Shown: one piece after another, positions 53,098 to 63,832 of the stretch
Layout: every line of letters starts with the position of its first letter
Numbering within the stretch: the stretch's first letter is position 1
Assembly: GCF_001420605.1 (NCBI RefSeq)
Contig: NZ_LJIZ01000038.1
Coordinates: forward strand, 310,001 to 374,000
Source: Bacillus sp. FJAT-25509
GTDB lineage: Bacteria > Bacillota > Bacilli > Bacillales > Bacillaceae_G
Reading direction: 5' to 3'
Length of the DNA stretch: 64,000 bases
Notes under the pieces: model-generated
What the model saw: only the letters and a program-made list of their open reading frames with translations
Told to the model about the DNA's origin: nothing
Database searches by the model: none
Made by a program: the position numbers and the translations under genes

Positions 53098-54756
53098 ATG
53101 GAAATCACAAAAGGATCTTTAAAAGCGCCAAGAGGTACTGAATTAAACACTAAAGGTTGGGTTCAAGAAGCAGCACTTCGTATGCTATTAAACAACTTAG
53201 ACGAAGAAGTAGCAGAAAGACCAGAAGATTTAGTTGTATACGGTGGAATCGGTAAAGCTGCAAGAAACTGGGAGAGTTTTGATGCAATTATTGAATCATT
53301 AAAGAAATTAGAGAGCGATGAAACATTATTAGTTCAATCAGGTAAACCAGTTGCAGTATTCAAATCTCATGAAGATGCACCACGAGTTTTACTAGCTAAC
53401 TCAAACTTAGTTCCAAAATGGGCAACTTGGGAACACTTCCGTGAATTAGATGAAAAAGGATTAATGATGTATGGTCAAATGACTGCTGGTAGCTGGATTT
53501 ACATCGGTACTCAAGGTATTTTACAAGGTACTTATGAAACATTTGGAGAAGCTGCTAAACAACATTTCGGTGGTAGCTTAAAAGGTACAATTACAATTAC
53601 AGCAGGACTTGGCGGTATGGGTGGAGCTCAACCTCTAGCTGTAACAATGAATGGTGGAGTTGTAATCGGTATTGATGTTGACGAAACTAGAATTCAACGT
53701 CGTATTGACACTAGATATTGTGACGTGTTAACACACGATTTAGAGGAAGCATTACAACTTGCTACTGAAGCTAAAAACGAAGGAAGAGCTTTAGCAATCG
53801 GATTAGTAGGTAATGCTGCTGAAATTTTACCTCAATTAGTTGAACGTAATTTTGTACCAGATTTAATTACTGACCAAACTTCTGCACATGATCCATTAAA
53901 TGGTTATTTACCGATCGGAATGTCTATGGAAGAAGGAAAGAAACTTCGTGCCCAAAATCCAGATGAAGTAATTAAACGTGCAAAACATAGTATGGCAGTT
54001 CATGTTGAAGCAATTTTAGCGATGCAACAACGTGGCGCTCTTGCATTTGATTACGGTAACAACATTCGTCAAGTTGCTTTAGATGAAGGCGTTAAAAATG
54101 CATTTGATTTCCCTGGTTTCGTACCTGCATTTATTCGTCCATTATTTTGTGAAGGTAAAGGTCCTTTCCGTTGGGTAGCACTTTCTGGTGATCCAGAAGA
54201 TATTTACAAAACAGACGAAGTTATTTTACGTGAATTTGCTGATAACGAGCATTTATGTAACTGGATCCGTATGGCTCGTGAAAAGGTTGCATTCCAAGGT
54301 TTACCATCACGTATTTGTTGGTTAGGCTACGGTGAGCGTGCTAAATTCGGTAAAATCATTAACGAGATGGTTAAAAATGGCGAATTAAAAGCGCCAATCG
54401 TAATCGGTCGTGACCATTTAGATTGTGGTTCAGTAGCATCTCCAAATCGTGAAACAGAAAGCATGAAAGATGGTAGTGACGCAGTAGCTGACTGGCCAAT
54501 CCTAAATGCACTTATTAATGGTGTAAATGGCGCAAGCTGGGTAAGTGTACACCACGGTGGTGGAGTAGGTATGGGTTATTCTTTACATGCTGGTATGGTA
54601 ATCGTTGCTGACGGTACGGATGCAGCTGCAAAACGTATCGAAAGAGTATTAACTTCAGATCCAGGAATGGGTGTAGTTCGTCACGTTGATGCAGGTTATG
54701 ATTTAGCTGTTGAAACTGCAAAAGCAAAAGGCGTAAACATCCCAATGATGAAGTAG
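53098..54756 (+). CDS. hutU: Urocanate hydratase
   Basis: 552 aa, the normal length. NAD-dependent hydration of urocanate to imidazolone propionate. [19 protein letters not shown] near residue 178 binds NAD; the catalytic region includes [15 protein letters not shown] and the Cys of [17 protein letters not shown] near residue 410. [20 protein letters not shown] lies near the end. ATG with GAAGAGGTGG upstream. The downstream hutI start lies 9 bases after the stop, so the genes are tightly coupled. Confidence 0.97.
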   Translation: MEITKGSLKAPRGTELNTKGWVQEAALRMLLNNLDEEVAERPEDLVVYGGIGKAARNWESFDAIIESLKKLESDETLLVQSGKPVAVFKSHEDAPRVLLANSNLVPKWATWEHFRELDEKGLMMYGQMTAGSWIYIGTQGILQGTYETFGEAAKQHFGGSLKGTITITAGLGGMGGAQPLAVTMNGGVVIGIDVDETRIQRRIDTRYCDVLTHDLEEALQLATEAKNEGRALAIGLVGNAAEILPQLVERNFVPDLITDQTSAHDPLNGYLPIGMSMEEGKKLRAQNPDEVIKRAKHSMAVHVEAILAMQQRGALAFDYGNNIRQVALDEGVKNAFDFPGFVPAFIRPLFCEGKGPFRWVALSGDPEDIYKTDEVILREFADNEHLCNWIRMAREKVAFQGLPSRICWLGYGERAKFGKIINEMVKNGELKAPIVIGRDHLDCGSVASPNRETESMKDGSDAVADWPILNALINGVNGASWVSVHHGGGVGMGYSLHAGMVIVADGTDAAAKRIERVLTSDPGMGVVRHVDAGYDLAVETAKAKGVNIPMMK

Positions 54757-56974
<2,218 letters not shown>

Positions 56975-56980
56975 AATGAG

Positions 56981-57017
56981 AAACTCGTAAACTTCTTTGT
57001 TTACGGGTTTTTTGTTT
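56981..57017 (+). terminator. Terminator of the hut operon
   Basis: AAACTCGTAAAC (56981-56992) pairs with GTTTACGGGTTT (56999-57010, one G-U pair), followed by a T-rich tail. Confidence 0.88.
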
Positions 57018-57050
57018 TGTTCGGGCGGGTGTGATCATAAAATTTGTAAA

Positions 57051-57284
57051 AGTGTAAATAAGAGATGTGTGGCTGCAATTAAATTTGGTAATAGTGCAAA
57101 TAATAGCTTGTTAGGTGCAAATAAGGGTCGAAGTGCAATTGAGAGCTCCCTAGCAGCAAATAAAAGTCGAAGTACAAATAAAAATATAGAAACTGCAATT
57201 AATATTGGTTAAAGTGCAATTAAAAATAACAAAACTACAATTAAAATTGTGAACAGTGCAAATGAAAATTTCAAAACTGCAAAT
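57051..57284 (+). repeat. Array of 12 units of a 21-bp-period repeat
   Basis: TGCAA-like cores (TGCAA, TGTAA, AGCAA, TACAA), mostly followed by ATAA or TTAA, start at 57053, 57074, 57095, 57116, 57134, 57155, 57173, 57194, 57215, 57236, 57257 and 57278. Spacings are 21 except two of 18, always a multiple of three. Read in the frame of the cores it gives heptad-like peptides such as SANNSLL, GANKGRS, TAINIG and SANENFK, broken by one TAA (57210-57212). There is no good start or ribosome binding site. Three more units lie at 1354-1410 in the same orientation. Confidence 0.75.
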
Positions 57285-57355
57285 AAACATAGAATACATG
57301 TTCTAAAAAAGCAAATCATGATGTTTTTTGTTCTTTTAATCCAATATATCGATAT

Positions 57356-57384
57356 TTGATAGCACCAAGTTTGCTTGTTATAAT
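57356..57384 (+). promoter_or_regulatory. Promoter of the DHFR-like gene
   Basis: -35 TTGATA (57356-57361), 17-base spacer, extended -10 TGTTATAAT with the hexamer at 57379-57384, 74 bases before the start. Confidence 0.7.
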
Positions 57385-57457
57385 CAAAATAAGAACAAAT
57401 ATTCGGCGAGAGTTTCAAAAATAAAAAAATGTATAAAAGAAAGTAGGAGGAATAGTT

Positions 57458-58027
57458 TTGGAAAATAGCATAAAACAAAGAAAAATAATTTTGGATTTAG
57501 CGGTTACATTAGATGGTTTGATAGAAGGGAAAAATGGAGAAGTTGATTGGTGCATAATGGATCTTGAAATGGAATTCACAAATTTCTTGAATCAAATAGA
57601 TACTATTTTATATGGTCGAAAAAGCTATGATTTGTGGGGGAATTATATTCCAAGTATAGACGACTCTGAATCTGATAAAGAAATGTGGAATTTAGTACAT
57701 AGTAAGGAAAAATATGTGTTTTCCAGAACTCAATCAAATGATGAAAATAATGCAACATTTATAAATGAAAATATAATTGAAGAAGTAAATAAATTAAAGG
57801 AAACGCCCGGCAAAGACATCTGGTTGTATGGAGGTTCAAGCCTTATTACATCATTTTTAAATCTAGGGCTAGTAGATGAAATTAGATTATCAATTCATCC
57901 AGTTATATTGGGTGAAGGAAAACCTTTGTTTGTTGAAATAAAACAGAGAAAGAATTTAAACATGATGAATACAAGAACGTTTTCTTCTGGAGTTGTGCAG
58001 GTAACTTATCATTTGAAAGAAGAATAA
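57458..58027 (+). CDS. Dihydrofolate-reductase-like (RibD C-terminal domain) protein
   Basis: 189 aa. LDLAVTLDGLIEGKNGEVDW at the start and DTILYGRKSYDLWGNY near residue 50 are the signature of the YyaP/YwjB-type family, together with KDIWLYGGSSLITSFLNLGL (NADPH loop) and LSIHPVILGEGKPLF near the end. True DHFR activity is not expected from these relatives; the substrate is unknown. TTG start at 57458 with GTAGGAGG upstream and a good promoter. Confidence 0.83.
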   Translation: MENSIKQRKIILDLAVTLDGLIEGKNGEVDWCIMDLEMEFTNFLNQIDTILYGRKSYDLWGNYIPSIDDSESDKEMWNLVHSKEKYVFSRTQSNDENNATFINENIIEEVNKLKETPGKDIWLYGGSSLITSFLNLGLVDEIRLSIHPVILGEGKPLFVEIKQRKNLNMMNTRTFSSGVVQVTYHLKEE

Positions 58028-58066
58028 GTTTCTTAAGAGGATTATATTTGGGTATATAAAGTAGTT

Positions 58067-58390
58067 TTGAACTTTCAAGAACCACAGGTAGCATCAATTT
58101 TTTTTGCTATGGAAGTGAATGTTTTCAATAAACATTTTTATATTCTTTTGAATGCTCATTATCCATTTTTAGCTTTTGCTTCAGCTGTTAATTTTGGAGA
58201 AATTAATTTTATAGAAGTTTCTCATCTAAAAGAAGAGTTTAGTCCATTTTATATAGTATTGAGTAAAAAGGAACTGAATGAACCACTCTTATTAAAAAGT
58301 GAGAATGAATTGAATAGTGCAGAATTAAATCAAATGGCTTACTGGAAACCAAATAGAATAGGTGAAGTTTTATTTAATCATTGGGACTAG
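58067..58390 (+). CDS. Uncharacterised small protein, start uncertain
   Basis: 107 aa from TTG 58067, which has no ribosome binding site. A good AAGAGG (58035-58040) lies before ATT at 58046 in the same frame, and an ATT start would add seven residues (WVYKVVL included); a mutated ATG is the other reading. The protein has an aromatic-rich first half (NKHFYILLNAHYPFLAFA) and an acidic second half. Not recognised; the context is a group of small proteins of the immunity-protein kind. Confidence 0.5.
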   Translation: MNFQEPQVASIFFAMEVNVFNKHFYILLNAHYPFLAFASAVNFGEINFIEVSHLKEEFSPFYIVLSKKELNEPLLLKSENELNSAELNQMAYWKPNRIGEVLFNHWD

Positions 58391-58465
58391 TTCTAAAATA
58401 CTTAATAATACAATGTTATTATTCAGCTAAAGCTAGTAGTTCGTTAAAGATAAGGAGGATTGAGT

Positions 58466-58900
58466 ATGAACCCATGGAAATATCAAACAACAAACGATTA
58501 TTTTGATTACTTAGATTTTCACGATTGTATTGTTGAAGATATAAAAATAGAAAAAGATATTGTTACTATTTATTTTGAGTTTATTTATATCTCTAAAGAT
58601 CATCCTCTAAATCCTTATAAAGTAGCGAAATCAACAGATCAATGTAAATTGACTTTCTATAATGTAAAAATGAGTAAAGCAATTATCTATTTAGATGATG
58701 ATAAGGAAAAAGAAGTCCAACTTTTAGACTTGGATGAGATGGAATTTTTAGAGTTTAAGCAACTACATGTGGGTCAAGATTTCGTATATGAAATGTTTGG
58801 CTCTGATTGGAAAACACATCATTTTTGTAGCATTAAACTCAAGGCGAAAAGTTTTAAATTGGAGTGGAATGAATTCACTGAAGATGCGTGGTATGTTTGA
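58466..58900 (+). CDS. Uncharacterised protein, immunity-protein-like
   Basis: 144 aa. I chose ATG at 58466 with AAGGAGG upstream. YFDYLDFHDCIVEDIKIEKD at the start and SIKLKAKSFKLEWNEFTEDA at the end; the FHDCIVEDI type of motif recurs in small soluble proteins near polymorphic-toxin loci, but I cannot name the family. The neighbours are a small unknown gene and a broken SMI1/KNR4 gene, which supports an immunity-cluster reading; no toxin gene is in view. Confidence 0.55.
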   Translation: MNPWKYQTTNDYFDYLDFHDCIVEDIKIEKDIVTIYFEFIYISKDHPLNPYKVAKSTDQCKLTFYNVKMSKAIIYLDDDKEKEVQLLDLDEMEFLEFKQLHVGQDFVYEMFGSDWKTHHFCSIKLKAKSFKLEWNEFTEDAWYV

Positions 58901-58963
58901 CCTATATTCAACTAAACAGTATTTAGTTTGATTTAACGCTCTCTTCAAATGAGGTGAAAATTC

Positions 58964-59505
58964 ATGTGTGATGAAGAAAAAAAGAAGATATGGAATATTT
59001 TAAGTTGATTAAAGGTGTATCTAATGAAGAATTAGACAAAATTGAAGCGAAATATGGGATAACCTTACCAAAAGATTTTCGGGAATTCTATCAGTACAAA
59101 AACGGAAGTGGTTACCATTTTCATATTTTATATCCTAAGTGTGAAAATGATAATATTGAACCTTTTTATTTGTTTTCATTAGATGAAATGATAGATGAAA
59201 AAGAAGCTTACTTTAGTGATCATGAATTAATGAGTGATTATTACGAAGAAGATGAAATTAATAATTTAGATAAGAGAATTAAACCTTATTTAAAGAATAA
59301 AAAATGAATACCTTTCGCAACCTTAGCTGGCGGAGAATTATATTTAATTCTTGACTTTAACCCTACAAACAAAGGAACTGAAGGGCAAATAATCTCGTAT
59401 ATACATGACCCTGACTTTGTATATTTTGTTGCAGATAATTTTACAGATTTACTTAAAAAATCAAATGAAAATTTGAAAAATATTTGGGGAGAAATTGATT
59501 ATTAA
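58964..59505 (+). pseudogene. SMI1/KNR4 family gene with nonsense and possible frameshift lesions
   Basis: The body reads EELDKIEAKYGITLPKDFRE and YQYKNGSGYHF, continues to LKNKK, stops at TGA (59305-59307), then goes on in the same frame as IPFATLAGGELYLILDFNP and GTEGQIISYIHDPDFVYFV to 59505. The family has NKKW-IPFA here, so the TGA replaces a Trp codon. The best ribosome binding site (GAGGTG) belongs to ATG 58964, out of frame with the body unless the A7 run at 58977-58983 gained one A; ATG at 58990 is the alternative start. SMI1/KNR4 proteins are frequent toxin-immunity proteins. Confidence 0.7.
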
Positions 59506-59518
59506 AATTAACTTATTA

Positions 59519-59541
59519 TAAAACGACAGTAATATACTGAC
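59519..59541 (+). terminator. Terminator after the SMI1/KNR4 gene
   Basis: AAACG and CAGT pair with ACTG and CGTTT around an AATAT loop, with one A-A mismatch, followed by TTATTTTTT. The remaining gap to 59848 holds no recognisable gene. Confidence 0.65.
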
Positions 59542-59848
59542 GTTTTTATTTTTTAGTATTTTAATTAGCAATGTAGATAATCAGTTCATAATTTTTATTT
59601 GTCTCACTGAAGCAGGATTAGATTTACACTGTTATTTACTGCTCTTTTACTTAGAAAAACTTATTATAACAATAAAAATATAGAGGGAAATTAAGAACGA
59701 ATTGCTTTGCTATTATAATTGTTTTTAATTTTAAGAGTAAAATAGGGACACTTTGTAAAATAGCATATATAATTAGAAAAGCCGAAACAATAGGCAAATG
59801 TGTAAATTAATAACAATATGGTTTAGTTAGAAAGTGAGATAAATTATT

Positions 59849-60553
59849 ATGAAATATGATTTAATTTTTGATTTAGACGATACATTAATTCAAACCCAAG
59901 CCGCATTTCGGCATAATGTAGATTTATGTGCGAATTTAGTGCAGCAAGCGCTAGATGAAAAAGTATTTATAAATGACATTAAAGAGGTTTTCAATAAAAT
60001 CGATCTGGAACTAATAAAAGATATGGGTTTTAGTAAAGAGCGATATCCTTATGCATGGGATTCAACTTTAGATTTATTGGCAACACGAAATAATTTAGAG
60101 ATATCAAGTATTGTCATTGATCAATTACAATCTTTAGCAAAAACGATATTTAAAGTGAATATTCCACTTCAAAGTGACACATTTATAATAGAAGAATTAT
60201 CAAATCACAAAGATGTGGAAAGTATGACTATATTGACTTTAGGTGAAAAAGACGTACAATCAAAGCGAGTGATGGAAACTGGCTTAGTACAACATTTTGA
60301 TAACGTTTTTATTACTAATCAAAAAGATATAAATACCTATCTTGAGTTAAATGAAAAATTAAGTAATCCCGTAATGATCGGGAACTCTCTTAGAAGTGAC
60401 ATTGTGCCTGCTTTAGATGCAGGTATGAAAGCAATTCATATTATTAGAGATTCATGGTTTTATGACGAAATAGAGCATAGTCATAAAATAGAGAGTATTA
60501 AGTCATTAGTCGAAATAAAATTACTTTTATTTGGTAATTTAGTAAACCTTTAA
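59849..60553 (+). CDS. HAD superfamily hydrolase
   Basis: 234 aa. The nucleophile motif DLIFDLDDTLIQT lies at the N-terminus, and MIGNSLRSDIVPALDAGM near residue 175 is the acidic motif IV, as in phosphoglycolate phosphatase-like members. A helical cap (residues about 17-90) is present. The substrate is unknown. Start ATG with GAAAGTGAG further upstream, a weak ribosome binding site; no better start exists. Confidence 0.85.
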   Translation: MKYDLIFDLDDTLIQTQAAFRHNVDLCANLVQQALDEKVFINDIKEVFNKIDLELIKDMGFSKERYPYAWDSTLDLLATRNNLEISSIVIDQLQSLAKTIFKVNIPLQSDTFIIEELSNHKDVESMTILTLGEKDVQSKRVMETGLVQHFDNVFITNQKDINTYLELNEKLSNPVMIGNSLRSDIVPALDAGMKAIHIIRDSWFYDEIEHSHKIESIKSLVEIKLLLFGNLVNL

Positions 60554-60741
60554 GGGCGGTTTTTCAGTCATTTTATTTAACTATAGTATAATTAACAACT
60601 CTTTGGAATAGTCAATCATGTTGTTGAATTAAAAGATAAACTATTCCACTTATGTGTGATAATTGATCTAGCAATTTGATAAATAGAATAATTGGATTTG
60701 GAAATTTAAATTGAATTATTGTAATTATTGAGTAGAAAGTG

Positions 60742-60781
60742 AAAAAACCAGAAAACTTGTAATAAACTTTTCTGGTTTTTT
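60742..60781 (+). terminator. Terminator downstream of the HAD gene
   Basis: AAAAACCAGAAAA (60743-60755) pairs with TTTTCTGGTTTTT (60768-60780). It lies 190 bases past the HAD stop. Confidence 0.8.
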
Positions 60782-60965
60782 GTCGTGAAAATTTAGAGTT
60801 TAATCAATTGTGAAGGCAGAATTCTTATTCAACAAAATAGCAATTTAGTTTATTAAAAATGGATAAATTTAGTAAACCAATTAAATGATTGAACAGAATT
60901 AATAGGTATTTCTTTTTTAAACAGGAAAATAGTAGCTGATCTATTAATTAGCTACTAAGTCCTGT

Positions 60966-61043
60966 TCAGCGATAGCATGCGATAGTTGAACAACATATGT
61001 TGCATATATACAGCTTTTTTTTATGTAAAAAGCGGGGATATCA
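60966..61043 (+). repeat. Degenerate copy of the dispersed intergenic module
   Basis: TCAGCGATAGCATGCGATAG and TTGAACAACATATG form the left part, ACAGCTTTTTTTTATGTAAA the T-run part, and AAGCGGGGATATCAATAAAG the right part. A second partial copy (CTTATTCAACAAAATAGCAA, TTTAGTTTATT) lies at 60820-60860. Confidence 0.4.
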
Positions 61044-61166
61044 ATAAAGTTTTTGAATATAAAGGGATATTTACTTATTATAGAGAAATCTTTAATTAAT
61101 GGTAAAATTAGCTAAAAAGGTATTTGAAAACGATAATTTTACATAATAGACTGAAGGGTTTCAAAA

Positions 61167-61454
61167 ATGGTTCGAACTACATTTATGCCAAGCGATAAAG
61201 CAAACACCTATATACTCGTTGATAAGGTAGAAAAGAAGGGTCTTGTAGAAAGATAACCAAACCCAAATAATAGAATGACTTCTAATGTCGTACTAACTGA
61301 AGAAGGAAGAGCGTTATTTGACGAAATTTTTCCCAAACACGTTCCAACCATTTCTCAAAAATTATCATTGATCTCGAATGATGAAAAAGAACAGCTAATG
61401 GATTTATTTAGGAGAATGGAATTGGTGCACAAAATTTGGAAAAATAAATTTTAA
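61167..61454 (+). pseudogene. Truncated MarR-family regulator gene
   Basis: From ATG 61167 the frame reads TYILVDKVEKKGLVER, hits TAA at 61254-61256, and continues in the same frame PNPNNRMTSNVVLTEEGRAL and FDEIFPKHVPTISQKLSLIS to 61454. This is the wing and C-terminal half of a MarR regulator; the first ~60 residues with the main recognition helix are missing. It ends 25 bases before the FMN reductase start, the place such a regulator gene usually takes, so regulation of that gene has probably been lost. Confidence 0.65.
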
Positions 61455-61479
61455 AATGTTAAATAGGAGGAAAAAAACA

Positions 61480-62031
61480 ATGTCAAATGAAAAATTAAAT
61501 GTGGGTATTATTTTAGGTAGTACAAGACAAGGACGAGTTAGCCCACAAGTGGGAGAATGGGTTAAAGGAATTGCTGACAAACGTGGAGATGTAAACTATG
61601 AAATTGTAGATATTGCTGATTATCAATTGCCTTTTTTAGGAACAACTGATGGGACTGAACCAGGAATTGCAGCATGGAACGAAAAACTTAACAGCTTGGA
61701 TGGATTCGTATTTATCGTTCAAGAATATAATCACAGCATAACAGGAGCCCTAAAAAATGCACTTGATTTAGCTCGTGAAGCCTGGAATAATAAAGCAGCA
61801 GGGATCGTTAGTTATGGTTCAACTGGTGGTGCCCGTGCAGCTGAACATTTACGAGGAATAATGGGTGAGCTAATGATTGCAGATGTTCGTGTTCACCCTA
61901 CACTGTCCTTATTTACCGATTTTGAAAACTATACTACTTTCAAGCCAGCTGAATTACACCTTAATAATGTAAATGCAATGCTTGACCAAGTTGTTGCTTG
62001 GAGTGGTGCATTAAAAACCTTGAGACAATAG
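61480..62031 (+). CDS. NADPH-dependent FMN reductase family protein
   Basis: 183 aa. VGIILGSTRQGRVSPQVGEW at the N-terminus is the FMN phosphate loop, VFIVQEYNHSITGALKNALD near residue 75 binds the flavin ring, and IVSYGSTGGARAAEHLRGI follows. These are the flavodoxin-like NADPH:FMN reductase/azoreductase signatures. I chose ATG at 61480 with TAGGAGG upstream; an earlier in-frame ATG (61456) would place the ribosome binding site inside the gene. Preceded by a broken MarR gene. Confidence 0.88.
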   Translation: MSNEKLNVGIILGSTRQGRVSPQVGEWVKGIADKRGDVNYEIVDIADYQLPFLGTTDGTEPGIAAWNEKLNSLDGFVFIVQEYNHSITGALKNALDLAREAWNNKAAGIVSYGSTGGARAAEHLRGIMGELMIADVRVHPTLSLFTDFENYTTFKPAELHLNNVNAMLDQVVAWSGALKTLRQ

Positions 62032-62054
62032 TCTTATAAAGTGAACTATGTTAC

Positions 62055-62094
62055 GAATATCAGACACTAAAAAAGTGTCTGATATTCTTTTTTT
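62055..62094 (+). terminator. Terminator after the FMN reductase gene
   Basis: GAATATCAGACACT (62055-62068) pairs perfectly over 14 bp with AGTGTCTGATATTC (62074-62087), followed by T7. Confidence 0.92.
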
Positions 62095-62140
62095 ATCTAG
62101 TGTAGCTTTAATTAAAATTAGAGATTATATTAAAAGGATA

Positions 62141-62168
62141 ATGGACTGTTAATTCAGTCTATTTTTTA
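62141..62168 (+). repeat. Hairpin resembling the middle part of the dispersed module
   Basis: GGACTG, loop TTAATT, CAGTCT followed by ATTTTTTATGTAAAAA. The ending matches that of the repeat at 60966 (TTTTTTATGTAAAAA). A second terminator just after the first has no gene of its own. Confidence 0.4.
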
Positions 62169-62261
62169 TGTAAAAATATCATTCTTCCTTTCATTTAGGA
62201 GTAAATTGTTATACATCCTCCATCAATGGCAAAACTAATGGTAAAAGGAGGAGATTTAAAA

Positions 62262-62570
62262 GTGACTCAAGATCGATTTGAAGAAGCATATGAAATGTAT
62301 AGAAATCAAAGTGATGAAGAACAAATGATAGAGGAATCAGTAAATCAAGACAAGGAACATATTGTTGCTGTTCGTAAAAATGAAGATGGTGATTTAATTG
62401 GTTTCAGAACGAGTTTAAATCGTGAACTAGATTATCTTCAAGCTTTACAAGAAGCAAAAAGTGGAAATTTAGCTCATGTGGATGTAATCCATAAGTATGG
62501 TCGTGACATCCTTAGAAGTGAACCGGATGGTATTGCAGAAAATAATTTAAGTAATTTACCGGAATTTTAA
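62262..62570 (+). CDS. DUF3892 family protein
   Basis: 102 aa. DLIGFRTSLNRELDYLQALQ, then EAKSGNLAHVDVIHKYGRDI and LRSEPDGIAENNLSNLPEF, is the complete DUF3892 domain, preceded by an acidic stretch of about 40 residues. Function unknown; the family is common in Bacillus. I chose GTG at 62262 with AAAGGAGGAG upstream; an earlier in-frame ATG at 62226 lies before that site. Confidence 0.8.
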   Translation: MTQDRFEEAYEMYRNQSDEEQMIEESVNQDKEHIVAVRKNEDGDLIGFRTSLNRELDYLQALQEAKSGNLAHVDVIHKYGRDILRSEPDGIAENNLSNLPEF

Positions 62571-62597
62571 GACAGAAAAGCTTATAAAAATGAAGTA

Positions 62598-62625
62598 AAC
62601 CCACTAGGAATATTCCTCGTGGGTT
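62598..62625 (+). terminator. Hairpin after the DUF3892 gene
   Basis: AACCCAC (62598-62604) pairs with GTGGGTT (62619-62625); the inner AGGAATATTCCT closes the loop. The tail is A/T-mixed rather than a T run. Confidence 0.6.
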
Positions 62626-62813
62626 ATATATTAGATATACACATTTGTCTTCAATTGATGTCAAATGTAAGAGAGTGAACATAAATTGCATCAGATTTCA
62701 ATCTCAACATTCACAATCAAGATGTGGGATGTTCTATTTAAATTTTAGAAGAGCTTGTCCATGCTTTAAGATTTGAAAATAATGTGATGAGTCATCTAGC
62801 AACCGGATTTCGG

Positions 62814-63266
62814 TTATTCAGTTGTTCTGTTAAGTCTATTTAAACTTGGTAATTGGAATTGTTCAACGTCTTGGTCTTCAGTTACTGCTCCTTCGTTGTG
62901 AGAGGAATCTGTTCTGATTTTGCTTCTTTTGATTTTGCTGTCTCTGATTTTAATTCCTTGCTGTCCGCCTAATTCATCATTATCTCTTCCAGCAATACCA
63001 CTTCTACCATTTCCATCTGCAAATTGTGAACGATCATTTGCTGTTTGGCTATTGTCTCTAGCATTTTGTCCGCCTTGATTTGCGTTCATACCAACATTTC
63101 GATTAATTTGTCCTCCGCCTTCAGCTCTTTGTTCGACTTGGATGCGATTTTCTTTAATTTCAATGTTAATAAAATTAAAATTGATTGCACCATCTGCATT
63201 AGCTGCTGCAAGTACCTCTTGAATTTCTTCTTTTATATCTTTGAATTCTTCAAACTCTGCTGCCAT
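62814..63266 (-). CDS. Hydrophilic Gly/Asn/Gln-rich protein
   Basis: 150 aa. I chose ATG at 63266, with AAAGGAGTG upstream on the minus strand; GTG at 63278 would overlap that site. An ordered N-terminal part (FEEFKDIKEEIQEVLAAANA, INFNFINIEIKENRIQV) precedes a disordered-looking Gly/Asn/Arg/Gln region (NVGMNANQGGQNARDN) and a Lys/Ser-rich tail. No signal peptide or membrane helix. It resembles small spore- or stress-associated proteins only in composition; family not assigned. Confidence 0.55.
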   Translation of the reverse strand: MAAEFEEFKDIKEEIQEVLAAANADGAINFNFINIEIKENRIQVEQRAEGGGQINRNVGMNANQGGQNARDNSQTANDRSQFADGNGRSGIAGRDNDELGGQQGIKIRDSKIKRSKIRTDSSHNEGAVTEDQDVEQFQLPSLNRLNRTTE

Positions 63267-63520
63267 AGTAAAAAACACTCCTTTTCTATTATCCCTTCAC
63301 TATATTCATTTTTAATAGATTCTGATTAGACAATTAATAGATTATTTAACTTTTTAAATAATTTAAAGAAAAAAGTACTCTATTTTTAAAAAGTAAATTT
63401 TTTATTTTCTTGAAATGCCCACCATAAATTGTTGTTTTTTCCAAGTATCTGGTACTAATTGCTCGGAATAATTCATTATTTCACATTTAAATCATAGATT
63501 AATAATGGAGTGTGATCTAA

Positions 63521-63808
63521 TTGAATCCTTTATTAATAAAAATAGTAAAATCATTTTGCGGTGTAATTGTGATCGACCTGCTATTACTTACTTTTTGCTT
63601 GTTACTAGGTAGCTATTTTCATATTTTACATTCGTTTACTTGGTTCGGATTTAAAATAATGGTTTTACCTTTTAGCCTTTTAGCATTTATTATTTCAATT
63701 GTTTATTTTAGTAAAAAAATAGAAATCGAAGTATCAGAGGAAATTGATGATCTTGAAGAAATTGAAATTGAGCATTCAACAAGAATGGAAAAATACCATC
63801 AGCCTTAA
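63521..63808 (+). CDS. Small membrane protein next to the cyclase gene
   Basis: 95 aa, TTG start at 63521 with TGGAGTG upstream. Two membrane helices (about residues 12-34 and 44-63) precede a strongly acidic tail (EIEVSEEIDDLEEIEIEHST). No family recognised. It ends 24 bases before the squalene-hopene cyclase gene, which has its own ribosome binding site, so the two are probably co-transcribed; a link to hopanoid or sporulene synthesis is inference. Confidence 0.6.
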   Translation: MNPLLIKIVKSFCGVIVIDLLLLTFCLLLGSYFHILHSFTWFGFKIMVLPFSLLAFIISIVYFSKKIEIEVSEEIDDLEEIEIEHSTRMEKYHQP

Positions 63809-63832
63809 AAAAAATTGAACTGAGGTGGTAAA

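Noticed and set aside
56997-57212. 71-codon plus-strand frame through the 21-bp repeat array
   Set aside because: It starts inside the hut terminator, has no ribosome binding site and includes only part of the array; described as a repeat instead of a gene.
57051-57284. CRISPR or plasmid iteron origin reading of the 21-bp array
   Set aside because: Units share only about 8-9 conserved bases with no long identical repeat, no rep gene is near, and a second site lies in a chromosomal context.
57209-57478. 89-codon minus-strand frame before the DHFR-like gene
   Set aside because: It covers the promoter and start of the plus-strand gene, has hydrophobic AT-driven composition, and no convincing start signal.
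63045-63329. 94-codon plus-strand frame opposite the Gly/Asn-rich gene
   Set aside because: The minus-strand gene has the better ribosome binding site and a coherent N-terminal domain; the plus frame is its shadow.
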